DNA of 64,000 nt from Prunus persica (GCF_000346465.2 NC_034010.1:19215161-19279160); one strand, 5' to 3'; shown: positions 38,962 to 52,841, counted from the first letter of the stretch. Made by a program: numbers and translations. The notes: generated by a model from the sequence alone, not told the origin.

Positions 38962-39682
38962 ATTAGATTGCTTTCCTCAGAATTGGCCTAGTCTTTCTGA
39001 GCAGTGTTGGTTTTGAGGGTTTACTTGAGAAAGAGCAAAATCATTCAGGATGAAGCTAGGCTTTGAAAATTTGTGGGAAGCAAGACAGGCCACTTATCTA
39101 ATCTCCTACAGAGCCTATGGAGGGAGTGAGGGCGTAGGGAAGAAGATGAAGTTATACTATGATGTATTTGAAGGGCAGAAGAGATGTTTGGTCCTTTTCC
39201 TCCATACTTGCGTTGCCTTGTTCCGTGGGGTGTTGGTTTGGAAGACTACGCCCTCTTGTAATTTTGTGGCACACAATAAACAAGTATAACCGAAATCAAT
39301 CCCATTTCGTAGCTTGGACATGACACAACTACACAACTATTCCAATTAAAACGGACAAATGGGACGGGCGCGAGACGGTTCTTATTAAATTGGACAGCAA
39401 TTACCCATATTAGAAAAAAAAAAACAAAACAAAAACAAAAACAAAAACAAGTCACATCCCCAAGGATGGAACTTCAAGGGCATAAGTTAACTAAAATCTT
39501 GCTATAAAGTTAGCGACACCAATATTTTGCTCTAATGTCAATGTCACACTTCAAACTGTAGCATGACAAATTATTGAGGACCAATTTACAAGAATTGAGC
39601 TATAAAATTCTCATCTTCTCTCTGCCTACTATGTTATTAAAAAATATTTTTTTTTATGCCAAAACTATTTGATAAAATATAT

Positions 39683-39713
<31 letters not shown>

Positions 39714-42700
39714 AATTCATTGCATATAAAAGTCCCTGTAAAGTTAGACATTACGTACAGAAGAGTCAACTTGTGTGTCAGCCTTTAACCACGAATGCCT
39801 CCAGTCTGTGTACAGTGTACTCTCTTCTTCTCCTCCTCCTCCTCCTCCTCCCCCGTTGGACAATCAGACTGCCTCTGCCTCCGCCTCTTCTGGTCATCTG
39901 CTACTCTCACCCAACGCTCCTCGTCTGCTCTGGTCCGCGCGTGCCCTGCTGTGACCTATTTCTGTAATTTCATCGCCTTTCAAAGGCAAACGTTTGTATC
40001 AGTTAAGACAGCTGTCTTGAGCACGGAGCGAGTATGCCTCCAGTCTAAGTCTTGGGAGTGAGATGTTGTGCTGCAGCAGTGGACCGATACGTGTGGACAA
40101 ACTAGTAACTAGTTCCTCCACCGAATAATACATCGTACGATGAAGATACGATCATCTGTTGATCTGTCGCTTGGTTTTTTTTAACCCTTGCGACCTTCTC
40201 TTTCACTTCATTTTACACAAAATTTCCAATTATTTTTTCCTTTCTTTCACATTTTAATTCTTTCTCGATAGAGAAAAACATACAAGTTAAATCTCAATTA
40301 CATGCAAATACTTACTAGGTTATTTTGAACCATTTTCGCGACTGCAAGAATGAGAAATTAAATCGTCTAAATTTACAGCTTATATCACTCATTTTTTACG
40401 TAATGTAATTATATAACTTCAGTTGGGAAATAAAATTTGTGATATTAAGCAATTTCTAGGTTATTTTTGTATTAAGCTCGATTCAACACGTATATTTTTC
40501 TTCTGCAAAAGAAAACTAGGAGGCTACAAGGTAGGAGCCCCTAAAACACCACCACTCTATAAATCCAACTGAAGGCTGACTGAACAAAATGAGGTATATA
40601 GTCCGCTCAGATATGTTGATGCTGGTATTGGTGTCCCAAATTAGTCCGAGTATCAGCAACAAAGTTAACTTCGCGAAAGTTAATTTCCTCATATATGCAC
40701 GATAGCTAAATATAGAGACTCGGGATCTCTTTAACATGTATATTTGATTCAAGCAGATGCAAAGTTTTCCAGTTTAGTGAAATAATCAGAATGCATATTC
40801 TTGAGTGTGTTTTTACCCAAAAAATTTGATAAACCACACCCACGGTCGCACAGGATTCCCAATCCTCTTATCTTTATTTATGTCGAAGAAAAACCAAAAG
40901 CAATATTGCCAAAAGGGTAGATATATAGTACGATTTGAGATCTTGATGATAATCGACTCTTTTCTTTTTCTTTTTCTTTTTAATGATAAAATGATGGTGA
41001 AACCCATAATGGCTTATAAATGCATACAAAAAGAACAAAAAATTTATCATACTCATAATTTGCATTATCGTACCCACGTACTATATATCAAAGGTAGGCT
41101 TACAAAGAAACAAAAAAACAACAATAGGTTCATGGGCAGAGAATCATGCTTTAATCAAACAACAAATGATGGTTCCTTGACATTGAAGTTGTTCCATTTT
41201 TATTTTTGTTTCTTTTTAAATTCGTCTTTTGGGTTGCAACAAAGGGCGGGACTAGAAATTTTCATACTAATGGGCTAGAATTCTTTTTCTTTTTCTTTTT
41301 TCTTTTAATGAGCTTTTAGGGTGTGTAGTGAATTAAATTTTTCTGATATGGAGTGGGCTATGGTGAACTTTCTAAAATTAGCATTAAATTCTTATATATA
41401 TATATTTACACTTGCCCGGAGCCCACCTGATCTTTGAAAATTTTAGGGCAGCAACCTCCGTCAAATACAATGTAGAACTAAAAGAGAATATGATCAGTGT
41501 TAGGGAGCAGGTTTTGTGAGAAGGATTTGATTGTGAACATAGTTGAAAAGAGGTGATGGAGAACTTCAATCTGAAATCACCATAAGAGACGTCTTATGTA
41601 AAACGTCCAAATGGACTTATTCACTAACCCAAAAGGAAAAGACGAGAAGAGAAGAGAGGAAGAAGGGGCAGTGACACATCCTCCTCCTCTATATATAGAG
41701 TTTTTCCTTTGAAACTCACATAACAAGAGAACGACAAGGATTTTTTTTTTTTTTTTTTGGCTACAAAATGTGACTCATGAACGAATACTTTATTACCTAG
41801 TTGAATTAGAAAGAAAAAAAAAGGTGTATGATATGATTATTGGGTTTTTATGCCAATTATTAAATGTTATTTGGATAGAAGTTACAATTAGTTATAAATT
41901 TTTTTTTATAAAAGTAACTTATGAACTGTAAGGAGATAAGTTGCAGAAAGATTTTTTTCAGCGAAAGCTGCACATAGAGGATGCCATAAATATTAAACCT
42001 GCCACAGGTCGTCTACTGCGGTGTCTATTTATTGAGCCCAGAAGACTTGACAGTTATATGGTTAGGATAAGAGTTGGTGCCTCGATATAAACTATTGGAG
42101 AAAAATATTTACCATTTCTTTTTATATTTTCATTAGTTTTATTTCTTTATTAAATTAGCGTAAGTATATAAATTTGGACCCTATTGAAAACGTTATATAA
42201 AAAGAAAAAGGTAAATTTGTCTAAATTAGGATTAAAATAAGTGTGAGATTGAGCCTAAATTAAAGATTAAAACGATATCAAAGTATATAAATTTTGTCCT
42301 TTTTTTTAATCTTCTTTTGATTTTGATTTTAATCTTTTGTCCTGTCGTTTTTATTGTCACCATTGCCATTGCAATAAAATATCCGGACATGTGTTGAAGA
42401 CATCGCTTTCTCTCCTCCTAAAGTGATGAAACATTTATAGGTGGAGAGGGTTAAACCCAAAACATTTAATATTTTTGCTCTATATATCACATGATCGGTT
42501 TTTATTTTTTATTTTTTGTCAACACATGATCGTATTTCAGTATGATATAATAATTAGTTTGTTGAAACAACCATAAACTCATGCATTTTGTATTTTAATT
42601 TGTCAACTTTCGACGTGGGATTTTAAATAATTCAAAAATAGAATAATATTGTCAACTCAAATTAATGTTGATAAAGCTTGACATGTTTATATGAAGCATA

Positions 42701-43114
42701 ACATGTAAGCTTATTGGGAAAGAGAATATATTCCCCGGTTTGCGTACAAAGTGAACCTAATTTTAGAGGAGTTTATATGAATGTGTTATGATTTATTTAG
42801 ATGCGTATGTTAAGTGTGTTTAAGTAATGATACAAATTTTATTTTATTTTTCAAAAGATAAAACTTGAGTGAGGTCGCTTTCAATAATCAAGAAACAAAT
42901 TTCAAGCCTCTTCAAAACAAAACCAAATCAAACTATATACGAAAATTTTAATTATATATATTAAAATATAAAAAATATAAAAAAAGGTCGAAGGAAGGGA
43001 GTAGATAGAGAAAATGGTGATAAAAGGCTATGATGATCCTCTCTGCTCCAAACTGATGAAAACTCGACACGGCAAAACAGATAGTGGGCCCCACATTTAA
43101 TTACCATAACCGTG

Positions 43115-43151
<37 letters not shown>

Positions 43152-43400
43152 CATGGCCATTACCCACAAGGACACAAAAGTCACCAACAGCACAGCCAAG
43201 CCACAGCGTATGAGGAGAAAGAGTTTCCCTTCACAATTCCTCCACAGTCCTAACTAGTTGGACACAGACACAGAATTTCATTGCCTTGTTGCAATAATAA
43301 TTAGGGTGAGGCTGGACAAAATGGTAATTTTGAGAAAGAGAAACTGATCCACTAATCAAGTCCCTCTGCAAAAGCCGCCTCATTACTCTCTTTCACTTGC
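38085..43400. other. Gene-poor AT-rich intergenic region
   Basis: More than 5 kb without a convincing gene. It holds the PDRG1-like 3' UTR at the left, simple repeats at 38919-38959 (GA), about 39690-39713 (AT) and 43119-43150 (GA), and short A/T tracts. A sequence near 41245-41275 (AAAGGGCGGGACTAGAAATT) looks like one end of a hAT-type MITE but I found no second end. The right part is the distal SPL8 promoter. Confidence 0.4.
38919..38959. repeat. (GA)n microsatellite
   Basis: About 40 bases of uninterrupted GA downstream of the PDRG1-like gene. Confidence 0.9.
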
Positions 43401-43476
43401 TCCTCCTCCTCCCTCCCTCCCTCCCTCCCTCCCTCCTTCCCCCTCTTCTCTTCTCACTTTGCTTTTCATCTTTTAG

Positions 43477-43530
<54 letters not shown>

Positions 43531-43916
43531 CTAAGCAAACTGGGTAAGAAAGAAAACCCACCTCATTGTTTCCATCAATGTGACTATTTGTGTGTGTCTC
43601 AGTCTCACTGTGATCTTATATATGAGCTAAGCCCTCTTTTCAGAGAAAGCGTGTGAGAATTGGAAGAAAAGTAAGCTGCAGACCCCACCACAATCAGTGA
43701 GTGAGTGACTGACTCTGTTACTGTGCCACTCTCACTTTCATACACTCAATTTTCAACAAGCTAGAGAGAGAGAGAGAGAGTGTGTGTGTATATGTAGCCG
43801 TAATGTTCATCTAACTGACACATCATCATCTTTGGCCATTGCAGGTTCTTTTCTTTCCCTAAAAAGACCTCGTCGGAAAGGGCGCCCCGGCAAAGACCCA
43901 CGAGATCATTACCAAA
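43401..43916 (+). promoter_or_regulatory. SPL8 proximal promoter and leader with CCCT and CT tracts
   Basis: A (CCCT)n-like run at about 43410-43437 is followed by a (CT)n tract at about 43479-43528, then a purine tract near 43766-43780. Such CT/GA tracts are bound by GAGA-binding BPC proteins in plants; here that is inference. The leader holds at least one short upstream ATG (43804, stop after three codons). Confidence 0.5.
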
Positions 43917-45563
43917 ATGCTGGACTACGAATGGGGAAACCCCTCCACCGTCATGCTCTCCCCCGACAACGACCCCGGATCCGACCCCACCCGACAACAC
44001 CACAACACCACCACCATTTTCGACCATTACGCCTCCCAAGCCTCCCAAGCCTCCGCCTTCAACAACCTCGTCCCTCCTCCTCCTCCGCCGCAACAGCAAT
44101 CTCACCACGCCGCATTCGCCCACCACTTTAACTCGGCCCAGGCCCAACAGCTCCACTCCATCTACGACGCCCACGCCTATGCTAACGCGTCGGCCTACGC
44201 GCCTCCAAATCACCACCCTCTGCTCTCCCTCGACCCGATCCAAGGAGGCGCGGCCCACGGGCTCATTCTGGTCCCAAAATCCGAGGACCTGTGCCGGCCT
44301 GTGGACTTCGCGTCGAGGATCGGGCTCAACCTCGGCGGCCGGACCTACTTCTCCTCCGAGGACGACTTCATGAACCGGCTCTACCGCCGGACCCGACCGG
44401 CCACCGAGACCGGGTCGAACCACGCCCCGCGGTGCCAGGCCGAGGGCTGCACGGCGGACCTCTCCCACGCCAAGCACTACCACCGCCGCCACAAGGTCTG
44501 CGAGTTCCACTCCAAGGCCTCCACCGTCATCGCCAACGGGTTGACTCAGCGATTCTGCCAGCAGTGCAGCAGGTTCAAAATTACCCCCAATGCCCCTCTC
44601 CCCAATCGCGTAATGACCGAAATGCCCCCGGGTCTTGCTTTCTGTTCTCCTCCCGCCCGGCCAATGATTGGGAAAATCCCGTTTGCCGGACACGGGGGTC
44701 GATCCCGAAAGGCATTTGCGTCCGTATAAAAATTATTACGTGCCCCGTTTTCCGTTTGGTTTGATAAATGCACGTGAGCAAGGGTTTTTCTTGTCTGAAA
44801 TGATTTAAAAAAACCCTGGTCTTGCTGTGGATTGACGATAATGGCCATGGGAGACGAATGATGTTTGGTGCATGGCCCAATGATTGGCGCGTCCGTACAT
44901 TTGGGCGATCCCGAGGGCATTTCTGTCCGTGAAAAATATTATATCCTTCTTTTGGTTATTGCGCTTGCCGTTTATGGACCGTGTTGCTTTACTTATTATG
45001 GAAAGAATTTGTTGATATTGATTAATTAGACGGTTAACCAACTACTTAACTAAATGCCCTTTATGATTATTAATTAATAAACTATAATTAAATGCAGCAT
45101 TTTGACTATACTTTTTCTTGCAGATTCCATCTTCTTCCGGAGTTTGACAACGGAAAGCGCAGCTGCCGGAGGAGATTGGCCGATCACAATCGTCGCAGGC
45201 GAAAAACTCAGCAAACAAATCAAGAGAATCACAACTCACAAGTACAGCAGCTAGTGGAAAATGCCCGGAATTCTTCTTCAGATAATGTTGCAAGTAATTA
45301 AGTAACCTAGTTCATAAATTGAGACTTTACCCTTACTTTAATTTTGTTTTAGTATGTGGAAATTGAACTTTTGTAATATTTGGTTTTCTGGGATTTGTTT
45401 GGTAGGGTCTCCGCCGGAGTCGGCAGCACATTCGGCGTCCTCTGTGACCGTGGCCCTGTCGCCGCCACGAATGACGTTGGATTGTTTTAGGCAAAGACCC
45501 TATCAAGCTGCTGCCACAACTTCTTCAGGGTCATCAAGCTCACTTTTTTTCTCAAGTGGGTAA
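43917..45563 (+). CDS. SPL8: Squamosa promoter-binding-like protein 8
   Basis: Plant transcription factor that binds GTAC-core DNA; Arabidopsis SPL8 acts in anther development, fertility and gibberellin response. Three exons, 43917-44572, 45124-45293, 45406-45563, give 327 aa. The N-terminus [14 protein letters not shown] and the [27 protein letters not shown] block are SPL8 signatures. The SBP domain covers about 171-247, with zinc ligands Cys173, Cys178, Cys195, His198 and Cys214, Cys217, His221, Cys233, and ends in the basic nuclear signal [17 protein letters not shown]. Intron 1 cuts the SBP domain after CQQCSR, the conserved family position. The C-terminus [10 protein letters not shown] ... 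SSLFFSSG is also SPL8-specific. I see no ALSLLS-type miR156 site, as expected for SPL8. Intron 1 is GC-richer than the flanks and carries a duplicated regulatory-looking block. Confidence 0.96.
44661..44942 (+). promoter_or_regulatory. Duplicated block with HD-Zip II sites in SPL8 intron 1
   Basis: Two imperfect direct copies, 44661-44737 and 44877-44942. Each begins with CCAATGATTGG, contains CGATCCCGA and (A/G)GGCATTT, and ends in TCCGT before an AT-rich stretch. CAATGATTG at 44662-44670 and 44878-44886 matches the pseudopalindromic CAAT(G/C)ATTG site of homeodomain-leucine zipper class II factors. Function is inferred. Confidence 0.6.
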
Positions 45564-48500
45564 AAGCCAATTAGAATTAGTTAATCAATGGCGTTGTGTA
45601 TTTTTAATTAGTCTAGTCTTCCCTAAAATTTCAGTCTTAGTCTGAACGAATTTTAGTCACATTAATTACATGCAATATTGGAGCATGAATTTGGCTATTC
45701 TCTATATTCTATGCAAGTAGATTCTTTAGCATTTTTATTTATTTTCCCCTGCAATTAATTCCGTTTAATAATGCATTTTAACTTAGTGGAAACAAGGTTG
45801 CTGGAAATTAAATTGGAAGCTGTTTGTGTTTGGTTCCAGAGAAAGTCATGTGTTTGTGTTTGTCTTGGTGCTGGAATTTTCCGGGAAAATGCAGGGAGAG
45901 ATAGAAATAAATTGACTGCAGCACTAGTAGTAGTTTCAGTTTTGTACTTATAACGTTAACTCTAATCTGAGGAGGAATATAATGAAGCCGTCAAGCATGT
46001 CTCCCAAATGGAAGCTGTACTAAAAACCAACTTAATTATCAAGCAGCAATTTTGATCAAAATCAATCAATCACATGCTGCCCTCAATTAATCTCTCCCTC
46101 TCTCTCTCCATAGGATCGTTGTGAGCCGTACATCCACACTTCAAAGGGTCCCCGTTGGGGCCTACTAAACGGAAATCACATGGAGGGGGGGGTAGAAATT
46201 GTTAATCATGGCAAGCAATTATTTCACCATAATATGAATATCTCTCCACACAGGGACATAAAGCTTGTGTTTTGGAAGTACTTCTTTTAACAGCGCTAAA
46301 AAACCTCTTTCAAGTACAGGTGAATTTTCAACAAGTCATGCGCGTACATTTTAATGGGTTGCCACGCTTTAGTGAGTCGAATTTCACTAGCGTCAATTAT
46401 TTTGTTCGTGTTGACGAAATATCTTCTGATTAGACTAATTAAGTTAATGAATCGAAAACTTAACGAATTATTCATTTTCTGTTTAGATCGATGAGTTTCT
46501 AAGGAACAATACGGTACCCTTGCATAATGTAAACTAAGAACAACAATAATTCTATCAGCTATACCTAGTTGATGTTACTTTGTGAATTAATGTATAGCAT
46601 ATGGTACTAAATTGAGGGTTTGTTTTGTCTCTTTCTTCTTGGTGTGTTTTTGCAACAATTACGTGATAGAGTTGCAACAACTGTAGTAGGCATGCAAGTC
46701 ATGCAAAGATCCTTGTCGTCTTTTTCTAGAAGAATTGTAAGTGGGGATGACATTGACTTACAAAATTAGTCACATGACATTGTAACATAATAATAAAAGT
46801 AATACTCTTTGTCCCAATTGAAGATTACAAAGTTGCATGATGTGGAAATTTAATATTGGGGGTTTCCTTTTCTTGTTTTCTTATGTTAATCTTTTTCTAT
46901 CATTTTTCATATATATAATATATGATTGTGAATGATGGGTTTTTTTTCATTCTCTGATGTGGAAGTGGAAGCCTCCTTGCACTTTCCAGGAAATTTGTTG
47001 TTACTAGTTAGGCCTTTTCCTATGTGTCTTTATTCATCCTACTTTTTTGCTAGGAGCTTCAATTAAATTGAGATATGCTTTTGTTCTAAATTAAGACAAG
47101 CAATTGATCTCCTTCCATTCATTTCAAATCATGGATGTGTTGAAAACAAAAAAACATTACTTTGTTAGTTGTAAGTGAACTCTCACCTCAAGACGTATAT
47201 CATTTTTTAAGGTAAATCAGTCATATCCGTCACACTCTATTTTAACATAATTTAAAAAGATCTCGAGCTTCTACATTTAGAGTTCATGTATTTACCCGCA
47301 TTTCTGACATATGAACCATTAAAATCAATAAAATATGCGCGTTATTTTTTTATATTTTTAAAATATCAGTCCAATAATGTGAGAGCTATCTCGTATGGTT
47401 GCCTATAATTAAAAAGTGTGCATGACTTGTGGCTGAAGTAGGAAATCCCATCTCATCCGTCATCACCGATGAGCTCATTTTGTAATTGTTTGGAGAGAGG
47501 TCACTTTCTTGCACCTCTCACTTTAAGTTTCGTGTCCCCTTATCCTACATCAAGCACAAGAAAAAGGGAAAAGGCTATTACCCCCTCATCAATTGGTGTT
47601 CATTAGTTTTACTGACAATATAAAGAAAAAGTAATTAATTGAAACGGCAAATCATATAAATTGATGTGTAGTAATTTAATTGTATTGGCTATTATTGTTT
47701 GTGAGTTCTTAAACATCTTGCATATGACAGAATTTGCAATTTTAATTGGAATTTCTATACCAAAGTTTTTTCGATCATGCGTGATCGTTAGTGGAGGCAC
47801 ATTAGATTGTCTTAATTTTGATGTTAGATTGCTTCGTTATTGTAATAGCCCTTTGTAGCTAGTCGGTATTGGTCCTTTATGAGTGGTAGTTTTTTGGTTG
47901 AATTATGAATGCAATTCCATACATTTTCAAAACAAAAACAAAAAAAATTCCTTGCATATAGGAAACATTTACACTAACATATAAAGTATAATATAAAATA
48001 ATCCAATACATACGGTAAACCTTAAACATAAGGTCTAATAACCTTCAAAGCAAACCAATCATTATATTAATAACCTTCAAAATAATTCCAACTTAGGTAA
48101 TTTGTAAACCTAATAATTGGGTGTTTCTTAAGGAAGCACTTAAGTGCTTTTTTTAAAAAGCGTTTCAAATTTTATTTTTTAAAAAAAATTGTTGTGCTTA
48201 ATAAAAACGCATATAAACAAAAGGATTTTATTACTTCTTTCTATATAAGCACTCCCAAACTGGCCATAGTGGTAACATACACATTTTCTGTTAATTAATT
48301 GTTGATTGGCCAAAAAGAAAAAGTTCAGTGGTCCAAACTTTAGTTAATAATTAGTATTTTGTGAGCTTTCAAATCCTCCGCAGGGAGGAGGAGTAGTGAT
48401 CACAAGTCAGTGAGTGGTCCAAATTGGAACGCAAACAATCAAAATATATTGCAACCTCTTTGTTTAAAGAGAGAAGTCAGAAGAATGAAGGAGGTACACT

Positions 48501-50713
48501 TCATGTTCCATTCAATCGGTGCAACATTACCCTCAGCTCCCCAATCCCCAATGAAATCATCCCATTTTTGTGGGTCGCAACCGAAGCACATGTCACACTT
48601 CCTGGCTGGCTATATAAGACTTTGGTCATACTCATTACCTCACCATTATATTATTGAAAAGGTAACGACTTTAACACTCTCAATTTAACTGTAACGAAGA
48701 TTTACTGAGAAAGTACCATTGTATGATTGAAGAGTAGCGACTTTAAGACTCCCAATTTAACCATAAAGAAGATTTACTACGAAAGCCAAAAGATGTAAAG
48801 AAGCAAAACATATTTGATTGGCATAACCCTCCGAATTCCTATTGTGAGGATAAAATAAGGGATTTTAACCGTAATACCAGATTTTTATTTGATACTCGAA
48901 CTCGTTTTTGAGTCATTTCGGGCTTTCAATTTTCTTACGTTTTTTAATTTAGTTATTATCAGAGAATAATTACATCAAAATTAACGATTTAACTCCTCAA
49001 ATAGACGGAAAAATTAACGAAATTTAACAAAATAACTAAATTGAAACACATGCGAGAATTGAAAAACCAAGTATAAAATATTGAATTTGAAGGTAGCATG
49101 GAAAGTGAACTCAGAAGTTGAAATTGAAATCAACATATTTTTGTGATGAAGGGATTTGTAGGGCCCCCGCAATTTTCACTGCAGACTGATCTTAAAGCCA
49201 CTGTCGCTGTGGGTTGTTCTTGTGGCACAGAGAGCATACTTTTCAAACCCTGCACGTGGATACTTGTTGTAGGCTCCTAGTTCTGATACGTGGGGCATGG
49301 CATGGAGAGTACTTGCAGGTTTGGTCACGTGCAACGCACGTGGTACTACGAAAATAGTCTTTGCCCGTTTGCAACTACAGCTGGAGAGGGAAAAAAAAAG
49401 GGAGTTGGTAATTTGATATGAAATGTGAATGATGAATTGGTAGGTGTGTGTTGTGGAGCAAAGGCTTTTCTTTTGTTGTGTGTTCTGTGGTTGGACCGGG
49501 CAAAATAATGTCACAAATATGGATAAGGGGTAAGTCGGTAACTCTCCTTTTTTTTCTTCTTCAAACTACTTATGGATTTCAGTTACCTATTCTTAGTATG
49601 TAGATTGTAGAGCCAACCCAAAACCCTAGACATATAATGTAAGGTGTTATAAAGAAGTGCTCGTGTAATTTTACGAGATAATTTTTTGTATTATGTTGTC
49701 GGATTCTTAATTTGAATCACTAGCGAAAAGGCTGTGGTAATTGAATTACTATATATAGAATCTTCTTATTACATATATAGAATCTTCTTCAACCATGAAT
49801 GTTTAACTCATGATCCAAGAGGTTCTAATTAACTTGAACATAATAGTCGATGATTAAACTCAAATTCCTGTTTAAACTTTGAAAATCGACCTTAATTATG
49901 AGGTTTTTTTTTTTTTGTGTGTGTGTGTGTGTGTGTCAAAGAACCTTAATTATGAGTTATGAGATCCAAAAATAATATATGTTCAGTCCTACACACCTGT
50001 CGAAAGGGGAAAAATCATGACAGATGAAGGAGCAAGCACATCAAATTATTGATGATATAGGCAATAACATAAAGTGTCTCATAGGGCAGAACAGAGGTAC
50101 GGTCATATTATTTTTCTTCTTTCTTTTTTTTTTTTTTTGGGGGGGGGTAATATTTGCCAATTCTTGAGAGGACAAAATTATGAGTGTCTCCGAGCTTATG
50201 AGTATCTCATGACCATAATGTCTTTTCAAAATATTTCATGTGCTCAAAAAGTTTATGTTCTCATCATTTTTCTTGTTTCTTCGTTAGAAAATTCTATTAG
50301 TGCAAATGTGTACTCATTAAACAAACACTTTAATGACAGTTAACGGATTTACCTTTTCAAAATAGGGTTTCAATTTGTGAATTCGATATTAAATTCACTT
50401 TGGTAGTGTGTGTGTGTGAGAAACTCCCCTACTCTTATAATTTACACTACCACTTGTGTTAAAAAAAAAAATCATATCTTATTTTGGATGTTTAAGCCCA
50501 TTAGACCTCTAAGAGTGAGATTTTAACATTATTATAATAAATAAATAAAGGCTTTTGTGCAATTAGCAGTAAACTACCCATACATGAACTTTAGATTATT
50601 GGTGTATTTGTATGATGTGCGATTTACATCACATCATGACTCGTATCAAGTCAACACCAACAAAAAAAATTTAATTATGATTTACTTACGGGAAAAGTAT
50701 TTGGTTACGGATG
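45564..50713. other. Gene-poor region downstream of SPL8
   Basis: About 5 kb of AT-rich DNA with the SPL8 3' UTR at the left. A possible degenerate MITE lies at about 48118-48263 (GGGTGTTTCTTAAGGAAGCACTT against AAGCACTCCCAAACTGGCC). (TG)n lies at about 49917-49936. Short reading frames near 48410-48690 and 49176-49514 lack any recognised motif and I do not call them genes. Confidence 0.4.
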
Positions 50714-51023
50714 CTACATTGCAGGGACGGACCTATGCTATATGTACAACCTGGGCTATAGTCCAGGTTATTTTTTTCTTTTCTTATAGTTAGTGTTGAT
50801 GTTTAAGCATATATGATAAAAAGTTGCTAGCATTTATTAGTGTAAAATAGGCCTTTTAAACAAATAAAATATAAATGATATGTTCTCAAATTAAATTTAT
50901 AATATTTATGATCAATTTCATAAGCTTCCCCTAAGAGTTTAGTTAAGCCTAAAATCTAACAGTCTAGTAAAGTAAATCTAGCCCACCCCATTTTGAAATG
51001 TTGATTCTGTCCCTGCTACATTG
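50714..51023. mobile_element. hAT-type MITE with 8-bp target duplication
   Basis: Element 50722-51015 (294 bp). The left end is CAGGGACGGACC and the right end TCTGTCCCTG, complement CAGGGACAGA. CTACATTG flanks it exactly at 50714-50721 and 51016-51023. An 8-bp duplication and CAGGG ends define the hAT superfamily. No coding capacity. Confidence 0.93.
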
Positions 51024-51608
51024 AAACAATGGCTACACCATTTATGCCCACCACAAGATTTAGATGTCAAGTATATATATAGCGTTTGTGACCCCATGCA
51101 GAACAGTAGCAGTTTTTATTTCTCTACGGAGTTTCCAGTACTAGAAAGCATAATTTCTCAAGTCTTTGTCGTCCTTGGTAAAAATTCACACACACGAAGC
51201 AGAAAACTAGGCATATAGCAATCATTATTATTTTTATATGAAAGAGGACATTGGTACTAGTATTATTTAATAGGACTTGTTCTGAGCTTTGGCGTTACTG
51301 GTCAGGGACTTTTAGAAGGAAACTTAATAAAGTAGGAAGGTCTGAAGATAATGATTTGCCAAATGTGTGTAAACTTTGAAGTCTTGCAAATGGTGGATGC
51401 TCTCCATCACATTTTGACCGTATTTTACAATGTACTCTCAGTGATGTTTTTAAGTACAATGGAAATTACGAAAATGCTACACGCATCTTACGATAAATCT
51501 AAGGAAAATTGTTAAACCATATATCAGAATGCGGGAGTGTATGTACTATATGTGATTTTGTTTGTTCACGGTGCGGGAACATAGATTTTCGGCAATCACT
51601 CAGGTGAC

Positions 51609-51820
51609 GCCACGTAGAAGACCGAATATTCCCTAGGTCATGTGATTGTGCCAATTAAATTCCCATTTAATTTGCCAATTATTAAGATTTAAAGTAGAAA
51701 TATCTCCTTAAATCAAGATCTGATTTTCATTGACAAGTTTGACATTGCTGTGCTGTGAAAATAAAATTTAATTAGCACAATTATTTGACCTAAGGAATAT
51801 TCCATCTTCCACGTGTCTTC
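51609..51820. repeat. Imperfect palindrome, possible MITE or hairpin
   Basis: Left arm about 51610-51663 (CCACGTAGAAGACCGAATATTCC, CTAGGTCATGTGATTGTGCC, AATTAAATT) pairs with right arm about 51762-51817 (complement: CACGTGGAAGATGGAATATTCC, TTAGGTCAAATAATTGTGCT, AATTAAATT). The loop is about 100 bases. No target duplication was identified. Confidence 0.7.
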
Positions 51821-52841
51821 TATTGAATGGCTGCAGAAAATATGTGTCCCCACAAACGGGATTCTTGTTTTGTTTAAACAATCTGGAAATTTATTGAAAA
51901 TGTTATCTCGGCATTTTGGGCTCTTGCATTAAGATTTTTACACAAGTCCTGAAATATGCATTTTTTATTTATTTATAAATTTATTTTTATGTAGGATCTT
52001 GAGTCCTAACATTCCACTCTTCTTATATACCCAACATTCTCGATGGCCAACTCTATCGACACTGGTCCCGCTGCTTAAGAACTAGATATTCTAATTGAGA
52101 TGGAGCTATGTAGGAATCTCATAAGATTAGGACGTGGATAGAAGTATATTTGATCTCTCATTTGTTTAGATCGATTGTCCTGATCCATATTGATTGCAAA
52201 AGGAAAATGGAGGCCCAATCATATTTTTCTTGTTCATTAGTTCCATGTTTCAAATAGAAGAGTTCTTGATATACCTTTGAAACTTGTAATCAATCTTTAA
52301 ACCTTTTCATTTTCTCGTTCATCTTCCTCCTTTTCTTGCAGCCCTTGATGAATAAAGAGTATGAAACTAACAAAAGCAACAAAATAATCAAATGTCTACA
52401 ATGGGAGTGAACTTTTATTTTATTTTTGGTAAAAGAATGGAAGTGAACTTTATCAAGGACAAATGCGTTTAAGAAACAAATACCAGCATAAATAGGAGAC
52501 CAGAGGCCTGTCCCAACACATAAAGAAAATATGTAAACCAACTAATTACAATGTATTAATGTCCATCAAGCAACAAAATAAATATACAGTTCGACATACA
52601 ATTAGCCTCCTAACTGGAAAAAAAAAATAACGAGCACGACAGTAACACCACATAGCATATAGGTAACGTCATTAATCTACTCAACTTATAACACAAACAC
52701 CATATCCACATGCCGCATGGTGTTGCATACCATGAATCTGAAAAAATTTCTCGCCCTAATTTGTCTAATTGGCTAACTGACCTCACACTAAAACAAAGCA
52801 ATCAAAGAATTATATACCTTTTCAACAAAAAAAAAAAAAAG
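51821..52841. other. Spacer downstream of the second SPL gene
   Basis: AT-rich, holds the 3' UTR of the minus-strand SPL gene in its right part. Nothing else recognised. Confidence 0.4.

Noticed and set aside
43784..44131. Overlapping plus-strand frame upstream of SPL8
   Set aside because: Has no ATG at its beginning and lies out of frame with SPL8; compositional shadow.
43761..44693. 310-codon antisense frame opposite SPL8
   Set aside because: Covers the GC-rich SPL8 exon 1 in reverse; the sense strand has a clear SBP protein and the antisense product has no family features.
48410..48688. Two overlapping frames of 77-92 codons
   Set aside because: No motif, no splice partners, AT-rich surroundings.
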